From Ophiura sarsii (Eukaryota; Echinodermata; Ophiuroidea; Amphilepidida; Ophiuridae): a stretch of DNA of 64,000 nucleotides. Both the position numbers and the translations under genes were made by a program. The notes under the pieces are model-generated. The model saw only the letters and a list, made by a program, of their open reading frames with translations, did not search any database and was not told the DNA's origin. The DNA is taken from contig CM069447.1 of assembly GCA_035610835.1 (NCBI GenBank), positions 37,422,057-37,486,056 on the forward strand. Direction: 5' to 3'. The first letter of the stretch is position 1. Each line of letters begins with the position of its first letter. This document shows, piece after piece, positions 60,401-61,333 of this stretch.

Positions 60401-61333
60401 ATTGTGGTGGTGCCTTTAAAATCTTCTTTGTCTGCGTCTTAAAAATCACATCGTAGGTAGTTCATATGGTCATGCTTTTTTAACTCACCACCCAGACAAA
60501 AAGGGGTGGTGGCGTTGTATTTTTGGTGCCAAATCATCCATCTCTCTCTATTGACTCAACAATTAAATGAGGTAGATAGAACTATATGGTTTAGTTGTCA
60601 TTTGAAAGCCTAGCTACCCCCCCCCCCCCCCCCCCCCCATGGATTACTTGTATGATGCCCATGAGATACCCATGAGACATCCATGTGATACCCTTTTATA
60701 GCCCTGAGACACCCATGTGATACATGTTAAAGCCATGAGATACTTATGACATACCCTTATTTACCCATGTGATACCCATACCCATTATAGGACACCCATG
60801 CCATGTGATAGCTCTGATATACCCATAAGATACCCTTATAAACTGATGTGATATCCATGAGACATGCATGTAATACCCATGTGATATTCAGGATACACCC
60901 ATATGATACCCATGTGTACTTGCCTCTTAAAACGAGTAATTAAAAAACTGCGTCTATATGATCAGTGTGATATATCAGGGGGGCGTTTAGATTTTTTTTT
61001 AAGGAGCGCATCCTTACAACGAAATCTCAAAATCCCACAATGTAATAATTATTATTTCTCAATATTTCATGACAAAATAGATAATTTACCTAATTGATCA
61101 TCGTAATTGTTAAAGGGCTGCCTCCTCCAGTGACGGCACCAGCATAATGTTTAATTTACATGGCTAATTTCAGGTTAACAGCCTTCGTTCTGCGGATTAT
61201 CAGTGCTGCCAAAGAAGTGGTGAATGGAATTGATAATGATAACAGAATTATATGTGAGGGTTTGATGTGGTTGTCTAATATACAGAATGCTGATGGCTCT
61301 TTTACGTATGTAGGATATAGATATTCTAGTATG
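6227..61333 (+). CDS. C3: Complement C3-like gene, 24 internal exons (5' and 3' incomplete)
   Basis: Thioester-containing complement protein of the C3/C4/C5 family; in the known family it is secreted, cleaved to release an anaphylatoxin, and then attaches covalently to targets. The 24 exons join into 3439 coding bases (1147 residues, counting the split first codon as 1) with matching phases at all 23 junctions. Order: MG1 (about 1-115), MG2 (to 215), MG3-MG5 (to about 555), MG6 beta part, RKRR at 672-675, anaphylatoxin (about 676-755), alpha'NT, MG7 (about 830-930), CUB, thioester domain with GCGEQ at 1034-1038. Cysteines matching the human inter-chain bond (562 and 819) and the MG6 bond (632 and 667) are kept. 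The beta chain (about 675 residues) is close to human C3 (about 645). GCGEQ argues against C5, and the anaphylatoxin domain against A2M or TEP. C3 versus C4 needs the missing 3' end. Exons H-N all have phase 0 at both ends. Confidence 0.95.
6421..6949. other. Intron A, no features seen
   Basis: AT-rich intron with only short homopolymers. No repeat family recognised. Confidence 0.7.
6950..7153 (+). CDS. C3: C3-like exon B (MG1 end, MG2 start)
   Basis: Acceptor TTTTCAG, donor GTTAGT, phases 1 and 1. It ends with GYVFIQTDKPIYTP, the most conserved N-terminal motif of the A2M/complement family (human C3 GYLFIQTDKTIYTP). It holds one Cys in LHARCTDP that has no partner in human MG1. Confidence 0.96.
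7154..9630. other. Intron B, first part
   Basis: AT-rich sequence with G runs near 7321 and 8766. Short open frames here show no family match. Nothing else supported. Confidence 0.6.
9715..10345. repeat. Tandem duplication, period about 315 bases
   Basis: TCACATGTGTTTCAATGT begins at 9717 and 10032. Following text (GAATGTATGCTCCCC, GGCAACAGCAAAAATGACCA, CTTGAATTCT-like) matches between copies. A partial copy lies at 17145-17225, so it is also dispersed. Confidence 0.85.
10407..10801 (+). repeat. ~395 bp polypyrimidine tract before exon C
   Basis: Almost pure C/T on the + strand (TCCCCTTCC-type words) ending ~70 bases before exon C. The long open frames on both strands come from this low-complexity composition. 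Such tracts can form triplex DNA. Confidence 0.9.
10873..10925 (+). CDS. C3: C3-like exon C (MG2, short)
   Basis: A 53-base exon, phase 1 in and 0 out, encoding VHIRLVTVNQQMRPSEEQ (human C3 VLYRIFTVNHKLLPVGR). Acceptor TTTCAG, donor GTGAGA. Its last 40 bases plus the donor recur twice in the next ~190 bases. A ~395-base pyrimidine tract lies just upstream. Confidence 0.92.
10886..11155 (+). repeat. Three tandem copies of exon C's 3' end with donor
   Basis: GGTTACCGTGAATCAACAG starts at 10886 (in the exon), 10982 and 11070. Each copy runs through GAACAG into GTGAGA, GTCAGA or GTTAGA and then a TTAACYCCTAA-rich spacer. Periods are 96 and 88 bases. Confidence 0.95.
11156..13595. other. Intron C, unique-looking part
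   Basis: AT-rich intron. CATGGCCGCCA near 12468 is a short match to the 52 kb repeat. No coding signal. Confidence 0.5.
13596..13935. mobile_element. MITE with TATAATCCAAACAAAGAATT ends
   Basis: The left end TATAATCCAAACAAAGAATT is inverted at the right as AATTCTTTGTTTTGATTATA. The interior is GC-richer (CGTGAGCGCGTCAATCGCGA). It ends 35 bases before exon D, so it borders the splice acceptor region. Confidence 0.75.
13971..14120 (+). CDS. C3: C3-like exon D (MG2)
   Basis: 150 bases, phase 0-0, donor GTAAGT. It encodes VRIEIQTSQGISVKRYD to FGNWSVVAYYGHE, matching human C3 VNIENPEGIPVKQD to MGQWKIRAYYENS. A MITE ends 35 bases upstream of the acceptor. Confidence 0.95.
14121..15103. other. Intron D, no features supported
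   Basis: Mixed composition. Short palindromic words such as ACATGCATACATGCATGT near 14186. No repeat family or gene recognised. Confidence 0.5.
15104..15146 (+). CDS. C3: C3-like exon E (MG2/MG3 linker)
   Basis: A 43-base exon, phase 0 in and 1 out, encoding MQHNSTIQFLVKEY. VKEY is the conserved end of MG2 (human FEVKEYVLPSF). Acceptor TTTTTCAG, donor GTAAGT. HNST is a potential N-glycosylation site. Confidence 0.92.
15481..15626 (+). repeat. tRNA-derived SINE, TTAGGGTTAA tail
   Basis: The box-B-like GGTTCAAATCCC at about 15532 is followed by a body with ATTCTGAAAAAATGAGGGG and a tail TTTTAGGGTTAA. The body matches the inverted SINE at 21962-22130. Confidence 0.65.
16101..16575. repeat. Tandem duplication, period about 231 bases
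   Basis: TTTGAAA-ACACTTG starts at 16101 and 16332. Shared words include GGTTGGCTCGGAAAGGAGTT and GTACGATGTGATTCAATTTC. Confidence 0.85.
17480..17570 (+). repeat. Short GGGTATCACA/GGTGTTACAT minisatellite
   Basis: Alternating GGTATCACA and GGTGTTACAT words, the same unit as the long array at 32672-32920. Confidence 0.75.
17793..18079. repeat. Cluster of ~20 bp palindromes (CCAGTAT ... ATACTGG)
   Basis: Palindromes at 17793-17813, 17825-17846, 17862-17880, 17898-17923, 17935-17954, 17981-18000, 18035-18054 and 18060-18079. Typical unit CCAGTATCGCACGATACTGG. Arms are conserved while the spacers (6-35 bases) are unrelated. The first five start 32-37 bases apart. Confidence 0.9.
18244..18376 (+). 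CDS. C3: C3-like exon F (MG3 start)
   Basis: 133 bases, phase 1 in and 2 out. It continues as VLPTFSVKVVVEQSP (human VLPSFEVIVEP). Acceptor ATGCAG, donor GTAAGT. A cluster of short palindromes ends about 165 bases upstream. Confidence 0.93.
18536..18690. repeat. CACATGTAYRTCACATG simple repeat
   Basis: Alternating ACATGTACATCACATGTATG words, degenerate. No further features. Confidence 0.7.
18700..18780 (+). repeat. tRNA-like sequence (SINE head or tRNA pseudogene)
   Basis: TCCTCGCTAGTCTAGTGGTT resembles the 5' end and box A of a tRNA-Asp/Glu type; GGATAGATTCCC resembles box B. Imperfect stems argue against a working tRNA. Confidence 0.5.
19208..19310 (+). CDS. C3: C3-like exon G (MG3)
   Basis: 103 bases, phase 2 in and 0 out. 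YVFGARVKGFYRIKYSLLD corresponds to the MG3 strand with human FLYGKKVEGTAFVIFG. Acceptor TTTTCAG, donor GTAGGT. From here to exon N every intron is phase 0. Confidence 0.92.
19740..20420 (+). repeat. Dispersed ~0.6 kb repeat, copy 1
   Basis: Words such as CAATAAATGTGTATGTGTTGTTTCGAGA, CATTGATTTTGTCAAGAAAC and CTGATTGGTTC (split here) reappear inverted at 57800-58330 and in part at 46460-46900. The 130-codon open frame on its - strand is not gene-like. Confidence 0.65.
20550..21150. repeat. GC-rich tandem repeat, period about 245-250 bases
   Basis: Units contain CCGCCCCCGCCCC, TATCTCAACCCCAAGGCCT and TATTTCTCYAATATTTG (20875 and 21119). Its composition contrasts sharply with the AT-rich surroundings. 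Confidence 0.75.
21602..21838 (+). CDS. C3: C3-like exon H (MG3/MG4)
   Basis: 237 bases, phase 0-0. It encodes NSPFVFSWAQTMKYFKKDLPFEVK, the MG3-MG4 border (human [24 protein letters not shown]); the match is split here to stay short. Acceptor TTTCTGCAG, donor GTAAAT. It holds potential glycosylation sites such as NNS. Confidence 0.95.
21962..22130 (-). repeat. tRNA-derived SINE, - strand, TTAGGGTTAA tail
   Basis: On the - strand the head GTGGTGTAGCGGGGAATTGG and box-B-like GGATCAAATCCC lead to a body ending AGAGTTAGGGTTAA. A tail-only fragment of the same family lies at 22285-22345. Confidence 0.7.
22345..22404. mobile_element. TTAA-type MITE, terminal fragment
   Basis: TTGTTTTGTATATGGCAAAA followed by CTAATAGCCGCG and AGAAAGTGTTAA matches one end of the family; the rest is missing. 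Confidence 0.6.
22447..22632 (+). CDS. C3: C3-like exon I (MG4)
   Basis: 186 bases, phase 0-0. ADVFYNHGEPAAGLDVIVRA corresponds to human VFVTNPDGSPAYRVPVAV, and TTDLNGHVSFTLN to TQGDGVAKLSIN. Acceptor TGCACAG, donor GTACGT. Confidence 0.94.
22633..23205. other. Intron I, first part
   Basis: Includes a ~90-base pyrimidine-rich stretch at 22845-22935. Nothing else recognised. Confidence 0.5.
23210..23640. repeat. Dispersed repeat related to 42155-42587
   Basis: GCACTTTTTGGTC, AATGTATACTTTTATAT and TCCAAAATGGTCAATTT-like text are shared with the 42 kb element. Termini are not clear here. Confidence 0.5.
23779..23904 (+). CDS. C3: C3-like exon J (MG4/MG5)
   Basis: 126 bases, phase 0-0, between acceptor TTCTTCAAG and donor GTAAGT. 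The protein (MTTAAGGDLEDHQRSSWFEI...) is poorly conserved, as this linker region is in the family. Support is positional: correct phase, good splice sites, uninterrupted frame between exons I and K. Confidence 0.85.
24350..24560. repeat. Dispersed GGGTCGG-type repeat fragment
   Basis: GGGTCGGTCG with ATTTTCGGCCAAAAA-like text; related fragments at 31000-31210 and 54640-55030. Confidence 0.4.
24621..25117. mobile_element. MITE with GGGCYGTATTCTYGTAC ends
   Basis: The left GGGCTGTATTCTTGTAC is mirrored by GTACGAGAATACGGCCCC at the right. Both ends carry AAACACGGTTTTA and its complement. Non-coding, ~0.5 kb. Confidence 0.8.
25145..26040. mobile_element. Candidate ~0.9 kb element with GCTAACTCGGCT ends
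   Basis: GGTGGCTAACTCGGCTAC near 25150 and AGCCGAGTTAGCTAGAC near 26020 are inverted. The interior is AT-rich and non-coding. Boundaries are approximate. Confidence 0.5.
26261..26335 (+). CDS. C3: C3-like exon K (MG5, short)
   Basis: 75 bases, phase 0-0, acceptor TTCAATAG, donor GTAAGT. It encodes VTQTIPIDLQRNGANDENVG and then VIFTY, matching the MG5 strand pair around human VNFLLRMD to YYTYLIM. It is the least distinctive exon after J. Confidence 0.83.
27490..27570 (-). repeat. tRNA-like SINE head, - strand
   Basis: On the - strand: TTGTGTAGCGGTTAGCTATT and GGGTTCGAATCTCGGGAAGG, i.e. box-A-like and clear box B. Confidence 0.65.
27618..28013. repeat. Foldback with AATGGTGATTCATT ends
   Basis: AATGGTGATTCATTCTCAAC at the left is inverted at 27986-28013. 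Additional GGTTCACC/GGTGAACC pairs inside. It lies between two tRNA-like sequences that point away from each other. Confidence 0.7.
28065..28140 (+). repeat. tRNA-like SINE head, + strand
   Basis: GGTGTAACGATTCTGCTGTG followed by GCCCTGGGTTCGATTCC, a good box B. Confidence 0.55.
28294..28538 (+). mobile_element. TTAA-flanked MITE, copy 3
   Basis: It starts TTAACACTTTCCACGCGGC and ends GCCGCGTGGAAAG near TTAA. An independent copy with both terminal repeats better preserved than copies 1 and 2. Confidence 0.8.
29237..29914. other. Intron K, 3' part
   Basis: No gene or recognised repeat; the acceptor of exon L ends it. Confidence 0.5.
29915..30109 (+). CDS. C3: C3-like exon L (MG5/MG6, inter-chain Cys)
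   Basis: 195 bases, phase 0-0. SARMVAFYVNNFNQVVADMV continues into WIDVVDQCENP (human FRLVAYYTLIG to VVADSVWVDVKDSC). The Cys (residue 562, bases 30092-30094) matches the beta-chain half of the beta-alpha disulfide. The donor GTAAGC lies only six bases from the start of an inserted TTAA-type MITE. Confidence 0.96.
30116..30362 (-). mobile_element. TTAA-type MITE, copy 4, inserted at the exon L donor
   Basis: It begins GTAACACTTTCCACGCGGC six bases into intron L and ends GCCGCGTGGAAAGGGTTAA. The internal sequence runs opposite to copies 1-3. The donor GTAAGC stays outside the element. Confidence 0.8.
30584..30790 (-). repeat. tRNA-derived SINE, - strand, TTAGAGTTAA tail
   Basis: On the - strand TGCTAGCTCAATCGATAGGA and GGATTGAACCC precede a body ending CAGGGTTAGAGTTAA. 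Confidence 0.65.
31252..31680 (+). repeat. Repeat flanking exon M (left copy), with a coding relic
   Basis: ATACTTACCTTATGTTCCTT and downstream text recur directly at 32022-32160, and ACCGACACTCAAGTTTATTT is inverted at 31614-31650. At 31404-31514 an open stretch reads WEDKLLPRKIREAIRKEASP; this resembles the C-terminal end of Penelope-like GIY-YIG proteins, a weak identification. Confidence 0.6.
31700..31858 (+). CDS. C3: C3-like exon M (MG6 beta part)
   Basis: 159 bases, phase 0-0. TKVALLAVDTAVYLLQ matches human ARVVLVAVDKGVFVLN. It ends RLNKKK before donor GTTAGT. The exon is flanked on both sides by related repeat copies. Confidence 0.96.
32005..32225. repeat. Repeat flanking exon M (right copy)
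   Basis: Contains the direct copy of 31252-31390 followed by an inverted copy of 31596-31663. It omits the 31390-31596 segment. Confidence 0.75.
32591..32665 (+). CDS. C3: C3-like exon N (MG6, GCGPGGG)
   Basis: 75 bases, phase 0-0, encoding YDLGCGPGGGSNTQDIFD, a family signature (human ADIGCTPGSGKDYAGVFS). Cys 632 is the first half of the MG6 disulfide. Its last ~48 bases and donor GTAAGT are repeated at 32919-32970, beyond a minisatellite. Confidence 0.96.
32672..32920 (+). repeat. 22 bp minisatellite inside intron N
   Basis: About eleven units of GGGTATCACATGGGNGTTAY. No stop codon occurs in any of the three + frames across the array. Two unit variants (GGTGTTACAT and GGGGTTATAT) are blocked. 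Confidence 0.95.
32919..32970 (+). repeat. Second copy of exon N's 3' end with donor
   Basis: GGATGTGGCCCTCGGGGGAGG onward repeats the end of exon N (from Gly-Cys-Gly-Pro) and ends TTTGAT followed by GTAAGT. One base is changed relative to exon N in phase terms, so readthrough from exon N reaches it in another frame. Confidence 0.93.
33280..33440. mobile_element. Palindromic MITE, diverged copy
   Basis: GTCTGACATAAATGCGTTCA and GCATTTATGTCAGATAATAC face each other, as in the intact copy at 44915-45098. Confidence 0.7.
34235..34690. repeat. Tandem repeat of hairpin units (CACACAGGAGAAAT)
   Basis: Units of about 70-90 bases begin CACACAGGAGAAATAAACC and continue CTTCCTGTGTGCACAC, giving an inverted CACACAGGA/TCCTGTGTG pair per unit, then TAATTAGT and CACCGTAG. 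About six units. Confidence 0.85.
35131..35185 (+). CDS. C3: C3-like exon O (after GCGPGGG)
   Basis: 55 bases, phase 0 in and 1 out, encoding NAGVAVLTNAYLQTNKRH, like the DAGLTF segment of human C3 and the AGL-LTNA segment of C4 proteins. Acceptor TTTTTAACAG, donor GTGAGG. Confidence 0.92.
35366..36855 (-). mobile_element. 5'-truncated LINE (non-LTR retrotransposon) with AAAT tail
   Basis: The - strand open frame 36838-35516 (440 codons) begins within the reverse transcriptase: FWADDVVLIADNE (catalytic ADD), then WKLDFNIDKSKVLVIG, HYKYLGVHIS, and a C-terminal Cys-His cluster (CMLCN then HFLFTC, about residues 330-356). Upstream of the ADD motif the frame soon meets a stop and the fingers region is missing. 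The 3' end is an AAAT microsatellite (TTTA on + strand, 35366-35391), as in CR1/L2-type LINEs. No endonuclease is present, so it cannot move on its own. The unbroken 440-codon frame suggests a fairly recent insertion. Confidence 0.88.
36900..37078. repeat. Minisatellite GTTGAATATTCATGATATGATGTCC, left part
   Basis: Four degenerate units (ATATTCATGATATGATGT core) of about 40-45 bases next to the LINE. The same unit resumes at 40846. Confidence 0.8.
37079..39700. repeat. AGGTCA-rich dispersed repeat, two related blocks
   Basis: CCATCTACAAAATGCTTCTT... (37230) recurs at 37828; GGGGTCAAAGGTCACAGG at 37339 and 37930; and GTCAAAATTGGTCAACATATTC (37428) recurs near 39220, here abbreviated. About 1.1 kb of other sequence (38020-39190) separates the blocks. 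Confidence 0.65.
40688..40760. repeat. 31 bp inverted repeat, 11-base loop
   Basis: GACATGGCAAAATGGTCTGA... at 40688-40718 pairs with 40730-40760, one mismatch. Partial copies of the arm lie at 40615-40690. Confidence 0.9.
40846..40945. repeat. Minisatellite, right part, up to exon P
   Basis: Three units of the ATATTCATGATATGATGTCC type, ending directly before exon P's acceptor. Confidence 0.8.
40953..41024 (+). CDS. C3: C3-like exon P (RKRR beta/alpha processing site)
   Basis: 72 bases, phase 1-1. It encodes DLGCNKHDRKRRNVEETTET. RKRR (bases 40976-40987, residues 672-675) is a furin-type site at the place of human RRRR. Cys 667 is the second half of the MG6 disulfide. There is no second basic run here; a C4-type alpha-gamma site would lie outside the window. 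Confidence 0.95.
41025..42154. other. Intron P, no features supported
   Basis: AT-rich, with a TATA-rich stretch near 41370. No family recognised. Confidence 0.5.
42155..42587. mobile_element. MITE with GGGGGACTYAAGGAAGT ends
   Basis: GGGGGACTTAAGGAAGT at 42155 and ACTTCCTTGAGTCCCCC at the right end are inverted with one mismatch; interior AT-rich. It ends about 100 bases before exon Q. Confidence 0.8.
42686..42983 (+). CDS. C3: C3-like exon Q (anaphylatoxin domain and alpha'NT)
   Basis: 298 bases, phase 1 in and 2 out. Cysteines fall as NYC, SC and KCC: four, where human C3a has six. The residue beside the first Cys is Tyr (human CC), and the Cys seven residues before the final CC is also absent, which removes the C22-C49 pair. 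The segment between SC and the final CC is six residues longer than in human. After CC comes VAEVRATGRLTSGNQ, without the LGLAR release motif; ATGR is the nearest Arg site. Then VRSDFRESFLFEQNLVDLG matches human SRSEFPESWLWNVEDL. Encoding the domain and alpha'NT in one exon is simpler than in vertebrate C3 (recalled, not checked). Confidence 0.94.
43316..43437. repeat. Dispersed repeat shared with 60484-60615
   Basis: ACTCACCACCCA, CAAATCATCCATCTCTCTCT and GTCATTTGAAA occur in the same order at both sites. Much of the rest of intron Q (43440-44530) shows nothing recognisable. Confidence 0.7.
44535..44890 (-). mobile_element. 3' end of a LINE with TTA tail
   Basis: The - strand frame 44877-44683 reads VARIWNSLPRDAKCTDSIHS then FKKTLKTHLFNE, the typical C-terminus of many non-LTR reverse transcriptases. 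Its 3' UTR ends GGCGCTATAGAAATTACC and a TTA microsatellite (ATA/TAA on + strand, 44548-44575). Confidence 0.82.
44915..45098. mobile_element. Palindromic MITE with ~53 bp near-perfect arms
   Basis: GAGAATAAAGGTATTGTTTT at the left mirrors the right end at 45098, through GTACCCGTGTTATATTGTC and GACATAAAT. It lies directly beside the LINE end. Confidence 0.9.
46064..46292 (+). CDS. C3: C3-like exon R (alpha chain MG6/MG7)
   Basis: 229 bases, phase 2 in and 0 out. LPDSITTWIVQATGV matches human LKDSITTWEILAVSM, HGMCVAEP matches KGICVADP, and LPYSVMRMEQV matches LPYSVVRNEQV. Cys 819 (46158-46160) is the alpha-chain half of the inter-chain bond. The internal GGTATGTG after the His-Gly codons is coding, because the protein match continues through it. 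Confidence 0.97.
46460..46960 (+). repeat. Dispersed repeat, diverged copy 2
   Basis: ACTCTGTGCGTATTTTAGTT and CTCTGATTGGTTCGAAAACT match copy 1; GTGCTCTGACATCACTGCAC matches the end of copy 3. Confidence 0.55.
47280..47400 (-). repeat. Deleted SINE copy
   Basis: Same body and flank as 47470-47735 (TTTTCCAAAGAA, CACTACAAAAAGC, GGGGCCATTATTTCATCGA) but the tRNA-like head is missing. Confidence 0.7.
47470..47735 (-). repeat. tRNA-derived SINE, - strand, TTAGGGTTAAC tail
   Basis: On the - strand GCCCACTGGTAGAGAGCTCG and GGGGTTCAAGCCCCGGGAGC give excellent boxes A and B. The body ends GGGGGTTAGGGTTAAC. Confidence 0.78.
47846..48052 (+). CDS. C3: C3-like exon S (MG7)
   Basis: 207 bases, phase 0-0. 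FTFIVIPLEAKDYEITFYTW matches human [31 protein letters not shown] matches SDGVRKSLKVV. Cys in HVDGLCSN matches the human Cys in NPAFCSLA that pairs with the C-terminal domain. Acceptor ATACAG, donor GTTAGT. Confidence 0.96.
48053..49200. other. Intron S, first part
   Basis: AT-rich and without recognised features, apart from G-rich sequence at 48065-48240. Confidence 0.5.
49205..49455 (+). repeat. ~250 bp polypyrimidine tract before exon T
   Basis: Nearly pure C/T with C runs near 49232 and 49441; same character as 10407-10801. Open frames over it are composition artefacts. Confidence 0.9.
49598..49724 (+). CDS. C3: C3-like exon T (MG7/CUB)
   Basis: 127 bases, phase 0 in and 1 out. SEGVPQVKPLSIVLDPAGVG matches human [20 protein letters not shown]. 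It starts the CUB domain. Acceptor TTGACAG, donor GTAAGT. A ~250-base pyrimidine tract lies about 140 bases upstream. Confidence 0.94.
50171..50700. repeat. Tandem repeat, period about 187-190 bases, three copies
   Basis: GAATCAAACTGCTCTGACAT at 50171, 50361 and (GACTC variant) 50548, with ATGCTAATTAAAT and GACCAAAA shared in order. Confidence 0.88.
51195..51275 (+). repeat. Possible tRNA-like SINE head
   Basis: TCTGGCTTAGTGACTTAATG and CCCCGGTTCGATTCTCGG; box B is good, the head is weak. Confidence 0.4.
51392..51493 (+). CDS. C3: C3-like exon U (CUB)
   Basis: 102 bases, phase 1-1, encoding QINDQPNRVQIDTVNLVLPD and then DAIPETAKCEVSVM. The VSVMG stretch resembles the A2M/CD109 pattern more than human C3. 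The Cys in AKCEV has no human C3 counterpart. The 3' edge (GTTATGG plus donor) is copied 114 bases downstream with GT changed to GC. Confidence 0.93.
51487..51690 (+). repeat. Tandem copy of exon U's 3' edge and intron start
   Basis: GTTATGG plus donor at 51487 recurs at 51601, where GT has become GC; following text (TTCGAGGGGG, GAGACTTGTTTTATATACCA, TATAGTGGCTTTA) matches at 114-116-base offset. Confidence 0.88.
52505..52965. repeat. GC-rich ~119 bp tandem repeat in the foldback centre
   Basis: Four units of AGCCACACCCGCCCACCGAG, GAGCACCGTACG and GTGGGGCCCCCTGGGGCCCG. The nested GGGGCC/GGCCCC palindromes make each unit strongly self-complementary. Confidence 0.92.
53040..53115 (+). repeat. 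ACAGACAAACAA simple repeat
   Basis: Short CAGACAAACAAACAGACAAA tract ending in TATTATTATATAGATGG, like a retroelement tail. Confidence 0.7.
54590..55060. repeat. ATA microsatellite and GGGTCGG repeat fragment
   Basis: AATAATAATAATAATAA at 54595-54611, then AGGGTCGGC with a T-rich stretch and TTTTCGGCCAAAAAAAAAG, as at 24.4 and 31.1 kb. Confidence 0.5.
55128..56310 (+). repeat. AGGTCA-type element, diverged copy
   Basis: It starts TTTTTATCCCCTGG, contains CCAAACTTGGTGACAATAAT and TGACCTCTAATGACCCCTAC (twice), and ends TTTTGACTTGCAGTATTTT. Confidence 0.55.
56311..57122 (+). repeat. AGGTCA-array element, copy 1
   Basis: Start TTATCCTCCTGGTTTTAAAA (hairpin with ACCAGAAGGGG), end GCAAGTCGTGACTTGCAGTA. 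Inside are many AGGTCA half-sites, e.g. AGGTCAAAGGTCA at 56509-56521. Confidence 0.85.
57436..57630 (+). CDS. C3: C3-like exon V (thioester GCGEQ)
   Basis: 195 bases, phase 1-1. MPSGCGEQTVKSFAPNVYIY carries the thioester: Cys 57513-57515 and Gln 57522-57524 (residues 1035 and 1038). The Pro before SGCGEQ is kept. GSLLGPIASAVIDGL upstream looks like CD109/TEP. An intact thioester sequence excludes C5. Confidence 0.98.
57800..58335 (-). repeat. Dispersed repeat, copy 3 (inverted)
   Basis: Reverse complement of the 19.9-20.4 kb copy: GAAAGCAAGAAACTAAAATA, GTGGGTTCGCCGATTTTTAC and GCTCTCGAAACAACACACGC. Confidence 0.65.
58335..58675. repeat. ~60 bp tandem repeat with GCTATCTT..AAGATAGC hairpins
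   Basis: About five units: AAGACTGCATTAAGCATAGA, AAACAATATGACTGTATTGC, then TATCTTCAGTAGATAGC. The hairpin word also occurs singly near 26937. Confidence 0.9.
58749..58809 (+). CDS. C3: C3-like exon W (thioester domain)
   Basis: 61 bases, phase 1 in and 2 out, encoding GVSREVQHYRSDDGAFSGNR plus the first two bases of the Trp of WLTAF. It matches human LAFRQPSSAFAAF. Its codon 2-20 span lacks the charged STW motif of human, reading GNRW. Confidence 0.93.
59040..60200 (+). repeat. AGGTCA-array element, copy 2
   Basis: Same ends as copy 1 (TTATCCCCCTGG, GCAAGTCGTGACTTGCAGTA) but longer, through extra tandem units (AACATGTCTAAAATAAATTA, GTTGCCCGATTGACGTCAAA). AGGTCAAAGGTCA at 59258, 59379 and 59494. 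Confidence 0.88.
60484..60615. repeat. Dispersed repeat shared with 43316-43437
   Basis: ACTCACCACCCAGAC, CAAATCATCCATCTCTCTCT and TTGTCATTTGAAA. Confidence 0.7.
60617..60915 (-). repeat. Poly-C run and GGGTATCACATG-type minisatellite (inverted)
   Basis: A C run (60617-60638) is followed by CCCATGTGATACCC and CCATGAGATACCC words, the reverse complement of the 32.7 kb unit type, more degenerate. Confidence 0.8.
61174..61333 (+). CDS. C3: C3-like exon X (thioester domain, catalytic position)
   Basis: 160 bases, phase 2 in and 0 out. WLTAFVLRIISAAKEV matches human WLTAYVVKVFSLAVNL; IICEGLMWLSNIQNADGSF matches [20 protein letters not shown]. It ends YVGYRYSSM where human C3 reads DAPVIHQEM: the catalytic His position is Tyr (61322-61324). 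Donor GTAGGT. It is the last exon in the window. Confidence 0.96.
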
